Part shown: positions 17,033 through 24,020 of the stretch, one piece after another
How the letters are laid out: every line of letters starts with the position of its first letter
Position numbering within the stretch: position 1 is the stretch's first letter
Source: Chloroflexota bacterium
GTDB lineage: Bacteria; Chloroflexota; Dehalococcoidia; JACQUA01
Length of the DNA: 32,947 nucleotides
Direction of reading: 5' to 3'
NCBI GenBank assembly: GCA_016210565.1
Contig: JACQUA010000402.1
Location: forward strand, 1-32,947
The notes under the pieces: generated by a model
Databases searched by the model: none
The model's input: the letters and a program-made list of their open reading frames with translations, nothing else
What the model was told of the DNA's origin: nothing
Translations under genes and position numbers: made by a program

Positions 17033-18406
17033 CTAAGGCAACGGTAGTCCAAGAGTTGCCAGTTCCGCCTCGACCCGGCGGTACACGTCTACCAGCTCCG
17101 GCAACGGAGTCAGAGTCCTCAAGTCGTAGTAGTATGAATAAGGTCTGCCTTTTTCCGGGCGGTCCAGGCTGGCTTCATAGAGTCCCAGAAGTTTACCCAA
17201 TAGTTCGTTGGCTCGCCCCCTTTCCATCCCGCTTACTGCCCGGGCCACTCTTGTCACCAGGTCGTAATCCAGGTCGCTCTTGAGTTCACCGTTGCCCCCG
17301 GGCTGGCAGGGATAGCGCCAGTAGGAGCTGAGACCGCTGCACGTCTGCTCGATGATGAGCGATGCTTCCTCGTACAAACCGAGCTTACTCCCCAGTCCGT
17401 TCTTGACGGACTGGAACATGGTAGTGGGCACGCCGACATTTCTCTCGCACGCCCGCGAAGCGGCGCTTTGAGCCTGCATCGTGGCCCTGCCGGTGCGGTA
17501 CCCCTGGCGGTCGGACGGCGCTATGTTGACCCAGTCGCCGGCGGAATAGCTCAACTGCACCAGCAAGCTGGCAACGGAAAGGATGGCGGACTCCTCGGCG
17601 TTCCGGGCGTAAGCCCCCAGCACAGCCCCGCCGCTGATGCGCATCGCCGTTCCCATTTGCCGGGCGATGAACGCCAGTTGCAAACGCTCCCAGTTGATCT
17701 TGAGTTCGGGCATGGTAACCACTGAAATACCGGAGTGGTGCTTTTTGTAGGCTTTTTCACCCATAAAGCAGGCCAGAACGGCCGGCACGGCGATGCCGGC
17801 GCACGTTCCCACGTACATGTCGGGCTGGCCGGCCATCCTGGCCACAGCCAGACACCATCTGGTCGAAGCTATGGCCCACATTGTGTCGCCCACCGTTCCT
17901 GCCTTATTCTCGACCCCCTCAAGCCACGGCTTCAGTTCCCTGGCCAGGTCCCCAATCTCCGTGGTGTCCGACAGATGGGCCCCCAGTGCCTCGGACAGGA
18001 AGGCCTCTTTGCCCAGGGACCGGGGGTGAGTCAACGGCCAGCGGAACCCATAGGGGACGGCCCGGCTGTCGTGACTTCTGGCAGGGACCATCACTGCATC
18101 CTTGCCCGCCCCCCGGACAAACTGCTTTGGCGTCTCCCGGCAGGTCTCCCCAATCTCCGCTTCAGTCAGCAGGATTATCCGATTGGTATCCACATTGTAC
18201 AGGCCCACCTGGCAGGCCAGTTCCAGGGCGGCCTGAAAGATGGCGTCTGCAGTGGCGTCATCACAGATGATCTCGGCCGGCTGGAAACGGACTCCGTAGT
18301 CGGCGGCGACACGCCTCAGGCGCCGGCTGAGGTCAAGGTCGAAGGCCTGCTCGGTTACCACCGGTCCGTCCATCGACCTCTTGATGAACTCCTTGAAAGG
18401 AATCAT
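17033..18406 (-). CDS. MtmB-family protein (monomethylamine methyltransferase-like) without pyrrolysine
   Basis: This 457-aa protein is within a residue of the 458 aa of methanogen MtmB, which moves the methyl group of monomethylamine to a corrinoid protein. Collinear matches include GLYNVDTNRIILLTEAEI, GRP-like GQPDM (193-197), PELKIN against NELKID, GAYARNAEESAILSVA against GGYAGGIEETTIVDVA, and a C-terminus VARAVSGMERGRANELLGKL...YDLRTLTP closely following MtmB. Pyrrolysine-202 of MtmB aligns with G200 in DMYVGTC; there is no in-frame amber codon. ATG at 18406 was chosen by family alignment; Shine-Dalgarno is weak and a large hairpin lies just upstream. No corrinoid protein, RamA-like activator or pyl gene is in the window. 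It could be a methyltransferase for another substrate, as non-Pyl MttB homologues are, or a catabolic lyase; function unknown. Confidence 0.85.
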   Translation of the reverse strand: MIPFKEFIKRSMDGPVVTEQAFDLDLSRRLRRVAADYGVRFQPAEIICDDATADAIFQAALELACQVGLYNVDTNRIILLTEAEIGETCRETPKQFVRGAGKDAVMVPARSHDSRAVPYGFRWPLTHPRSLGKEAFLSEALGAHLSDTTEIGDLARELKPWLEGVENKAGTVGDTMWAIASTRWCLAVARMAGQPDMYVGTCAGIAVPAVLACFMGEKAYKKHHSGISVVTMPELKINWERLQLAFIARQMGTAMRISGGAVLGAYARNAEESAILSVASLLVQLSYSAGDWVNIAPSDRQGYRTGRATMQAQSAASRACERNVGVPTTMFQSVKNGLGSKLGLYEEASLIIEQTCSGLSSYWRYPCQPGGNGELKSDLDYDLVTRVARAVSGMERGRANELLGKLLGLYEASLDRPEKGRPYSYYYDLRTLTPLPELVDVYRRVEAELATLGLPLP

Positions 18407-18425
18407 GTTTGACACAATACCATAG

Positions 18426-18468
18426 GGTGGGTTCGCGTACCGATGCGGCATCGGGACGCGAACCCACC
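18426..18468. repeat. 21-bp near-perfect hairpin before the MtmB-like start
   Basis: GGTGGGTTCGCGT-A-CCGATGC pairs with its complement across a single central base, with one mismatch (A39/G55 of 184xx). It ends about 20 nt upstream of the MtmB-like ATG. Its core matches the palindrome at 10892-10916, and its outer arm belongs to the GGTGGGTT...AACCCACC repeat family. Confidence 0.75.
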
Positions 18469-18601
18469 GGCGCCGCCACTGGCGCTCCGAATCCCAAGTC
18501 CGAATGGCCAAATTCCAAAGAGTTTCAGAATCCCAAATGTTCGAATATCAAGAAGCCGTCGTCCGTTTCCTGCTTCGAACTTCTGACATCCCACCTCCGA
18601 A

Positions 18602-18664
18602 ACGGTGGGTTCGCACAGCCACTCCGATTCCCCACATCACCGCTGTGCTTAACCCACCCTACGT
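18602..18664. repeat. GGTGGGTTCGCACA...GTGCTTAACCCACC element
   Basis: This roughly 63-bp element starts with CGGTGGGTTCGCACAGCCAC and ends GTGCTTAACCCACCCTACG. It abuts the stop of the flavoprotein gene. Further copies lie at about 11092-11148, 25381-25440, 25486-25549 (inverse pair) and 32755-32814. The stretch 18469-18601 holds no gene. Confidence 0.75.
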
Positions 18665-18670
18665 AGCTGC

Positions 18671-20179
18671 CTATTCCCCCGCCGCATTGGCGCCGGCGAT
18701 GCGGCCGAACACCGTACCCAGCGCGATGCCGCCTCCCCCGATGTAGGCCTTGTGCCAGATACCCCCCACTATTTCGCCCGTGGCATACAGTCCCGGAATA
18801 GGTTCACCTTCGGTATCGAGTACCTGGGCCCTGGTGTTAATCTTGATACCTCCATACGTGAAAGTGATGCCGCAGCCTACGGCATAGGCCACCAACGGCG
18901 GCTGGTCTATCTTCTGAGCCCAGTTGGACTTGCCCGGTGTAATCCCGACTGTCCCCCTGCCATCTAGGATATCACGGTCCAAAGGGACGTCCTCTTGCAC
19001 CGCGGCATTAAACTCTTCTATGGTCCTGGTAAGCGCCGGCATCCTCAGTTGTTCTGCCAGATCCTCGACAGAATTCGCTGTCACAGGGGAAGCGCTGGAA
19101 TAGTCCGGATCGAGACGGCTGGTGACCTTGCCATCGAAGATCTGCCAGGCCGCCGCCTGAGGCTGCTGCAAAACACGGAGGCCTATTTTGGCGTAGGTAT
19201 AAACCCTGAAATCCTCCCCCTCATCGAAAAACCTCACGCCATCGGCGTTCACCATTATACCAAGTGCGGATTCATTCCGGGTAATGGGGATGGGGATGTC
19301 TTCACCCTCGGGCATTCTGGAACAGGCGTAATCAATGCAACAGGAGTGACATCCGGACCAGTGACCTGCGGGCTGGGCGCCAACCTCGAAAGCCATCCGC
19401 AGGCCATCGCCGGTATTGTACCGCGTCCCCCGGGGTCTGGCCAGGTCCCAGCCCGGTCCGAGATACTTCGCCCGCCACTCCCGATTGGCTTCAAATCCGC
19501 CGCAGGCAAGGACGACGGCCCTGCCCTTAATATCCCTGAAACCTTCCTCGTCCTGGACGGTCACGCCGTTGACGCCGCCTCTCGAATTCGATAGCAACTT
19601 CACGGCCTTTGTCCGGTAAATTACTTCCACGCCCTTCCTGCCGGCGATGTCGAAAAGGGCGTCTGAAAGACCTTCGCCGCCACCCCTGGCGTGCATCACG
19701 TTGGCCCCCGCCTCTAACTTGATCCGGTCTCCCTGCCTGACCGAGTGGCGCGTCGCCAGCTCGAACCTCACCCCCTGGTCTTTTAACCACCTGGCAGTCG
19801 GCGTCGATTCAGTAACGAGCAATTCTGTCAGCCTGGGGTCCGCCCGTTCCTCCGTAACCTGGAGCATCTTGTTGTACCAGGTGTCCGCTGAGTACTCCGC
19901 CAGGATGAAAGACCTGGCTTCTTCCTCCGGGACATCCTCAACAAACTCAAGGACGTCCTGGAGACCCTTATGCCAGAATCGGTAGCTTCCGCCGGTGAAG
20001 CGGCAGTTTCCGCCCCTTGCCTGGCGGGGACTCTTTTCAAGAACCCCGACGCTGGCGCGTTCATTGCGGGCAGTAATAGCAGCAGTCAATGCCGCACTAC
20101 CGGCGCCGACCACAATGACATCGTAATCCACGGAATTTCTCAAGTTACAGTCTCCCTGGCTGACTCGTCCTGTTGGCAT
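18671..20179 (-). CDS. FAD-dependent dehydrogenase, fumarate reductase/TcuA (tricarballylate dehydrogenase)-like
   Basis: This 502-aa soluble flavoprotein belongs to the succinate dehydrogenase/fumarate reductase flavoprotein superfamily. The Rossmann motif VIVVGAGSAALTAAI spans 21-35, and PRQARGGNCRFTGGSYRF near 50-70 resembles the FAD-binding loop of tricarballylate dehydrogenase TcuA. The C-terminus has the hallmark FTYGGIKINTRAQVLD...IPGLYATGE(I/V)VGG. Relatives oxidise tricarballylate to cis-aconitate or reduce enoates and ketosteroids. The ATG at 20179 is kept, but a TTG at 20143 with GGGAG 8 nt upstream would also suit the fold. It lies between the XRE-Crp regulator and the MtmB-like gene, all on one strand. 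No TcuB-type electron-transfer partner is seen. Confidence 0.9.
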   Translation of the reverse strand: MPTGRVSQGDCNLRNSVDYDVIVVGAGSAALTAAITARNERASVGVLEKSPRQARGGNCRFTGGSYRFWHKGLQDVLEFVEDVPEEEARSFILAEYSADTWYNKMLQVTEERADPRLTELLVTESTPTARWLKDQGVRFELATRHSVRQGDRIKLEAGANVMHARGGGEGLSDALFDIAGRKGVEVIYRTKAVKLLSNSRGGVNGVTVQDEEGFRDIKGRAVVLACGGFEANREWRAKYLGPGWDLARPRGTRYNTGDGLRMAFEVGAQPAGHWSGCHSCCIDYACSRMPEGEDIPIPITRNESALGIMVNADGVRFFDEGEDFRVYTYAKIGLRVLQQPQAAAWQIFDGKVTSRLDPDYSSASPVTANSVEDLAEQLRMPALTRTIEEFNAAVQEDVPLDRDILDGRGTVGITPGKSNWAQKIDQPPLVAYAVGCGITFTYGGIKINTRAQVLDTEGEPIPGLYATGEIVGGIWHKAYIGGGGIALGTVFGRIAGANAAGE

Positions 20180-20227
20180 GAGTCTAGGTCAGACTGAAAG
20201 GGGCGTCAATGATTTGGGTCAAGCAAC

Positions 20228-20259
20228 TACCACAGGGCCACGGGCTTCCCGCCTGTGAG
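20228..20259. repeat. Divergent CCACAGG...GCCTGTGAG palindromic element
   Basis: This is a variant of the ACCGGTACCAC palindromic family in the gap between the regulator and the flavoprotein. It has CTACCACAGG at one end and GCCTGTGAG at the other, and the latter is repeated at about 20276-20284. No other feature is seen between 20180 and 20315. Confidence 0.6.
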
Positions 20260-20315
20260 TGGTTTAGGCGTCCCGCCTGTGAGCGGCGCGACCCGGAAGA
20301 CCACCCGCCTCGTTC

Positions 20316-21365
20316 CTATGAGGCTTCAGCCAGCTTCCGGAGTCTGTCCCGGTCTTTAACGATTACCTTCCCGCGAAGAGATTGAACGATTCCAGTCCGC
20401 GCCAACTCGCTTATGAACCGAGCAGCGGTCTCAGCGGTGGTCCCCGTCATCTCGGCGATTTCGTGCCGGGTGAGGGGGATACAGGGACCCAAGGCCATCG
20501 AAAGAGCCAACAAGATGCGCGCCAGACGGCAGTCGGTCCTCTCAGAGGCCAGCTCTCTCAGCCGGGAGATGGCAGCCTGGCGCCGCCGTCCGGACACCGT
20601 GAGCATCTTCTCCAGGATTTGAGCCCGCAGCGCGGAATTCTGCTGGAGAAAGGCCGCCAGATGGCCGTTATCGATCGACAGTACCGACGTGTCGACAATC
20701 GCCTGGGCTGATGACCGGCGGGGTTTGGCCACAAAAAGATTGGTGCTGCCGAGCACTTCCCCCGGGCCATAGATGGCGGTTATGAAATCAATGCCGGAGG
20801 TTGAGTGCGCGACGATCTTGAACATCCCCGAGACTACGAGATAGCAGGATTGCGCCGGCTCACCCTCCCGGAAAAGGAAATCGCCCGCTTTCAGGTTCAG
20901 TTCCACGGCCAGCCGGGACAGGGCCTCCAGATGGTTTTCATCCAGACCAGAAAATATTGGTGATTTCCTGAATGACGCGGCCCTGGCGCTGGTCTTAGAT
21001 GCCGATGATTCCGGGCGGACGGCCCTGTCCGTTCCATGGTTGCGCGCTTTCTGCTCCATCGGAGAAAGCGTGGCGCCCTCCCGTCCCTCCGATTGCGGGA
21101 GCAGCTTTATTTCCAGCTCGGCGCCCAGCGTGGCAGCCAACCTGGTGACCGTGGACAACGATGGCAGCCACCTTCCGCTTTCCAGCCGGGCTATGCTTTC
21201 CTGCTTCGTGTGCAGCATCCGGGCCAGTTGTTCCTGGGTCAACCCTTTGGCCCGTCTGAGGCGGATTATTTCTGCGGCCAGGATGCTTCCAGACCCCAGA
21301 GCATTATATTCTTCGCGGGCGCCGGGATCCGTCCTGGCTTGTCTCTTGCGCTCTTTCCACGTCAT
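20316..21365 (-). CDS. Regulator: XRE helix-turn-helix fused to Crp/Fnr protein
   Basis: This 349-aa protein has two DNA-binding modules. Residues about 15-86 form an XRE/HigA-antitoxin-like helix-turn-helix (LRRAKGLTQEQLARMLHTKQESIARLESGRWLPSLST). A polar linker covers 90-130. Residues about 134-245 form a cyclic-nucleotide-binding-type beta-roll (SPIFSGL..., KAGDFLFREGEPAQSCYLVVSG, PGEVLGS, PRRSSA). Residues about 283-345 form a Crp-type winged helix (LTRHEIAEMTGTTAETAARFISEL). Ordinary Crp/Fnr proteins are about 220-240 aa and lack the first module. No Cys cluster typical of Fnr is present. The ATG lacks a clear Shine-Dalgarno. The upstream 127 nt carry two inverted GCATAATCC sites, suggesting autoregulation. 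It lies in the middle of the 17-25 kb gene block, its likely target. Confidence 0.93.
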   Translation of the reverse strand: MTWKERKRQARTDPGAREEYNALGSGSILAAEIIRLRRAKGLTQEQLARMLHTKQESIARLESGRWLPSLSTVTRLAATLGAELEIKLLPQSEGREGATLSPMEQKARNHGTDRAVRPESSASKTSARAASFRKSPIFSGLDENHLEALSRLAVELNLKAGDFLFREGEPAQSCYLVVSGMFKIVAHSTSGIDFITAIYGPGEVLGSTNLFVAKPRRSSAQAIVDTSVLSIDNGHLAAFLQQNSALRAQILEKMLTVSGRRRQAAISRLRELASERTDCRLARILLALSMALGPCIPLTRHEIAEMTGTTAETAARFISELARTGIVQSLRGKVIVKDRDRLRKLAEAS

Positions 21366-21393
21366 CTACTGAGAGGTTCTTAGAAATTATCCA

Positions 21394-21442
21394 GGATTAT
21401 GCATGGGGTCGGCGGGTGTAACGCACAGCTTCAGCATAATCC
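21394..21442. promoter_or_regulatory. Paired inverted GCATAATCC operator-like sites
   Basis: GGATTATGC (21394-21402) and its exact reverse complement GCATAATCC (21434-21442) lie 31 nt apart upstream of the XRE-Crp regulator start (21365). The outer flanks are also similar: ATTATCCAGGATTATGC against GCATAATCCAGAATTAT. A further exact copy lies at 21506-21514 inside the 3' end of the MmgE/PrpD gene, and looser copies at 22911-22919 and 23386-23394. Binding by the neighbouring regulator is an inference. Confidence 0.45.
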
Positions 21443-21491
21443 AGAATTATAACAAATCAGTTATGTTTTGTCTGAGGCCGGAGTGAAACGC

Positions 21492-22877
21492 CTAAGCGAG
21501 AAGCCGCATAATCCTGCCCGCGTCCTCAACGTCTTCCAGGTGGGCCACCATGCGGATTACTTCTTCAACGGTGTCTGCCTGGACGGGCTTTATCGAATGG
21601 GCGGCGCATTCCCGGAATTTTTCGGCGCACTGTTCCATGCTCATGGGGTTTCGGGGATGTCCTATTACGTAGTCCACCCGTTGCGAATATGTCTTCCTGT
21701 GGCCTGTTGTGACTTCCACAACGCACGGCCCCATCCCTGCGCCGTTCAGGTCCGGATCGATGGCAGGTCTCACCCTGGCAGCGACCTCCAAAATGACCGG
21801 ATCGCTGATGCTCCTTGGTGTGAAATCACCGAGAAAGACCCCTCTTTTGACTATGGCTGTTGCCACCGTGTACGGAATGCTGAACTGGGCATCGACAATC
21901 GTGTCCGGCCTTTGTTTTCGCCCCGGGGGCTCACAGACAGCACTGTAGCAGTCCCGGCATACCCGGACCCTGACCTCCTCCACCAGGTCAGGCCTGATAT
22001 CGTGCTGGCAAACTATCTTAAGCGTGGCATCGATGGCCGCATGGGTGAACTTGCAGCACGGGTACGGTTTGACGCTGATATTCGCGCTTTCAAACCGCCG
22101 GCCCAGGTCTGCCAGCAGCCTGCGGCGGTCATAGATTCCCCCCTCATACGCCTGAAAAAGACCAAGCTTGCCCTCGAGGGCGTTCTGGGGGCCGGTGATA
22201 CCCCGTTCCGCCAGCAAAGCAGCCACCAGACCGGCCTTAACGGCCATGCCATGATGGACGCGTATTGCCAGAGAACCATCTTGCTGGCACTGGTTCGTGT
22301 TCGAGGCCTCGGTGAAGGCCAGTCCTATAGTGTTTACCATCCTGCCCCTGTCCAGACCGAGGAGCTTGCCGGCCACCGCAGCGGCAGCGAACGGAGCGTA
22401 GGTGGCGGTGGTCCAGGGGGAATGGCGCTGCGCAGACTTCGCCCAGGAGGCCAGGCGCAGCCGCAGGACCAGGTCGGCGCCCAGGGTTATCGCCGTCATG
22501 AGGTCTTTGCCGGATACTTTCCCGATCTTCTCCGCCATTGCAAAAGCGGTGGGCACAGTAGCCACGCTGGGGTGGTCGTGCGCCTCTTCGTGGCAATCGT
22601 CAAAGTCCCAGGCGCGGGCCATCGTGGCATTCACCATCGCGGCGTTAGGCGCGGGTAACCTGCAGCCGTGAGCGATGACGGTGCTTTCCTCCCTGCCGCC
22701 CCATTCCCTTGCCAGATTGCTTACTACCTCGCAGCCGGGGGCGCTGGTCCCGGCCAGCATTGCCGCCAGGGTGTCGATGACGCACTTCCTGGAGACAGCT
22801 ACAGCCTCGCCAGGAATGTCCGAATAGTTCGTGGCAACAACATTTTCGGCTAGATCGAAGACAGCGTCACTTTGCAT
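21492..22877 (-). CDS. MmgE/PrpD family protein
   Basis: This 461-aa protein has the usual length of the MmgE/PrpD family, which includes 2-methylcitrate dehydratase PrpD, cis-aconitate decarboxylase and iminodisuccinate epimerase. Characteristic segments are CVIDTLAAMLAGTSAPGCEVV (32-52), NATMARAWDFDDCHEEAHDHPSVATVPTAFAMAE (about 83-116), PFAAAAVAGKLLGLD, LEGKLGLFQAY and KPYPCCKFTHAAIDA. The ATG has GGAGG 5 nt upstream, and a GATTATGCG motif lies 34 nt before it. It is transcribed after the LeuCD-like pair and before the XRE-Crp regulator. With the aconitase-family pair and TcuA-like flavoprotein nearby, a role on a hydroxy-tricarboxylate or aconitate-like acid is plausible but not shown. 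Confidence 0.92.
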   Translation of the reverse strand: MQSDAVFDLAENVVATNYSDIPGEAVAVSRKCVIDTLAAMLAGTSAPGCEVVSNLAREWGGREESTVIAHGCRLPAPNAAMVNATMARAWDFDDCHEEAHDHPSVATVPTAFAMAEKIGKVSGKDLMTAITLGADLVLRLRLASWAKSAQRHSPWTTATYAPFAAAAVAGKLLGLDRGRMVNTIGLAFTEASNTNQCQQDGSLAIRVHHGMAVKAGLVAALLAERGITGPQNALEGKLGLFQAYEGGIYDRRRLLADLGRRFESANISVKPYPCCKFTHAAIDATLKIVCQHDIRPDLVEEVRVRVCRDCYSAVCEPPGRKQRPDTIVDAQFSIPYTVATAIVKRGVFLGDFTPRSISDPVILEVAARVRPAIDPDLNGAGMGPCVVEVTTGHRKTYSQRVDYVIGHPRNPMSMEQCAEKFRECAAHSIKPVQADTVEEVIRMVAHLEDVEDAGRIMRLLA

Positions 22878-23446
22878 TCGTGCCTCCGGGCGGCAGATTG
22901 GTTAGTCCCTGATTATGCGTACGCCCGGGTGGGGCGTAGCCGCTCCGCTCTGCGAGAGTCCGCAAGGCGGACAAGGCTTCGGCCTGCCGGTGTCTGACCG
23001 TGTCCCACCTCTCGGGTGCCGGACACAGAGGGTTCTCCAAGAATGTGGCACACGCCCACGCCCGGTACCACCTCGATGCGTCGGGGTGAGCGGTGAACGA
23101 GGCCGCTATCCATATATCCATATATCTTTGTCACTCACCCACAGCCCCATGCACCCCGCAACGGGAGCTTGTCGATCGTCAGGAGGACAAATGGCTGCCT
23201 TGTCGAAAATCCAGCTCTCACAGGCACGGTGGCCTGTGGTACCGGTTTGCCACGGCGCCAGTTTAGATCGTAGGTGACACACTCCCCGCGTCTGCACAGC
23301 GGCTCTGCCCCTCTGTGTCCAGCAGAAAATGTGGGACATGGCCAGTGCGGGGGGTGGAAAAAAATGAACTCTTCAGATAATGCATGCATAATTCGGGCTA
23401 ATACAAACGCATCGACACATCCGTATTGTTCGTGGGCAAAAAAGAC
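22878..23446. repeat. 569-bp intergenic stretch rich in short repeats
   Basis: No credible gene is present. It contains a GTGTCCCACCTC...GGACACAG unit at about 23000-23030, a GGTACCAC-arm element with a TCGGGGTG core at about 23062-23092, an A/T-rich CCATATATCCATATATC stretch at about 23108-23128, and a CTCACAGGC...GCCTGTGGTACCGGT element at 23213-23246. A CTCTGTGTCCAGC...ATGTGGGACA unit follows at about 23307-23341, then a near-palindrome around ATGCATGCAT (23380-23389) overlapping a GCATAATTC motif. A TTTTTT run just beyond the LeuD-like stop could serve as part of a terminator. Confidence 0.65.
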
Positions 23447-24019
23447 TCAGTACCGGACCGGTTCGACCGGCGCCGGCCAACATACGCGTCCTTCCTTTAT
23501 CTGGTTTCCGAGGTGCCGGTACAGGTCACCGGCCCGGACCACTTCAAGAAGAAAGTGAGGAAGCGGCGCAAACCGGTGCACCTCCCCCGTGGCCGTGTTC
23601 AGAATTGTTCCCGCGGCGAGCTCGATTTCCAGCTCGTCTCCCTGTTTCACTTTTCGTTTGATTCCCGGGCAGGCGATGACGGGAAGGCCATGATATGTTG
23701 CGTTCCTCAAGAAGACAGTGTTGGTCGACTCACAAATGACCGCGGCCACTCCGGCCCCCCGGATGGCTTTGCAGGCGTGGTCATTGTCATGGCCGTATCC
23801 GAAGTTCTCACCCGCAACAATAATATCCCCCTTTTTCACCCTGGCCGGGAAATCGGGATCGACATTGACGAGGCAGTATTTTCCAAGCTGCTCTTCGGAT
23901 TCCGGCATACCCTGGCTTCTCAGACGGGCGACGACATCGTGCGGGCAGATATCCTGGTCCACGTCCAGCAGGTCCCCAAAGAGCCACACCCTCCCCCGCA
24001 GCTTCATCATGTCTTGCAT
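23447..24019 (-). CDS. Aconitase/LeuD-family hydro-lyase small (swivel) subunit, divergent
   Basis: This roughly 190-aa protein is the swivel-domain small subunit of a 3-isopropylmalate dehydratase-type enzyme: LRGRVWLFGDLLDVDQDI (7-24), GENFGYGHDNDHA (70-82) and NATYHGLPVI are family landmarks. In LeuD and aconitase the loop GxGSSREH carries the catalytic Ser and substrate-binding Arg. Here it reads G-Y-G-H-D-N-D-H (74-81), so both are replaced, which I confirmed by translating the DNA. I chose ATG at 24019, one base after the large-subunit stop, because GGAAG lies 5 nt upstream. ATGs at 24031, 24010 and 24007 are alternatives, the last closest to typical LeuD starts. It forms an operon with the large subunit. 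Substrate unknown; leucine synthesis is doubtful because of these changes and the absence of other leu genes. Confidence 0.87.
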   Translation of the reverse strand: MQDMMKLRGRVWLFGDLLDVDQDICPHDVVARLRSQGMPESEEQLGKYCLVNVDPDFPARVKKGDIIVAGENFGYGHDNDHACKAIRGAGVAAVICESTNTVFLRNATYHGLPVIACPGIKRKVKQGDELEIELAAGTILNTATGEVHRFAPLPHFLLEVVRAGDLYRHLGNQIKEGRVCWPAPVEPVRY

Positions 24020-24020
24020 C

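Noticed and set aside
17033-18406. Possible amber-encoded pyrrolysine in the MtmB-like gene
   Set aside because: The frame is continuous and the aligned position is a glycine codon; there is no internal TAG, and no pyl genes are present.
18407-18511. N-terminal extension of the MtmB-like frame
   Set aside because: The extra 35 codons translate the palindromic repeat upstream; the family start aligns with ATG 18406, giving 457 aa against 458 in MtmB.
21468-22658. 396-codon plus-strand open frame
   Set aside because: It is antisense to the MmgE/PrpD gene, which has clear family motifs; no plausible start signal or domain.
23447-23460. Rho-independent terminator after the LeuD-like gene
   Set aside because: A TTTTTT run follows the stop, but the only nearby stem is a short 5-bp one within the coding end; too weak to call.
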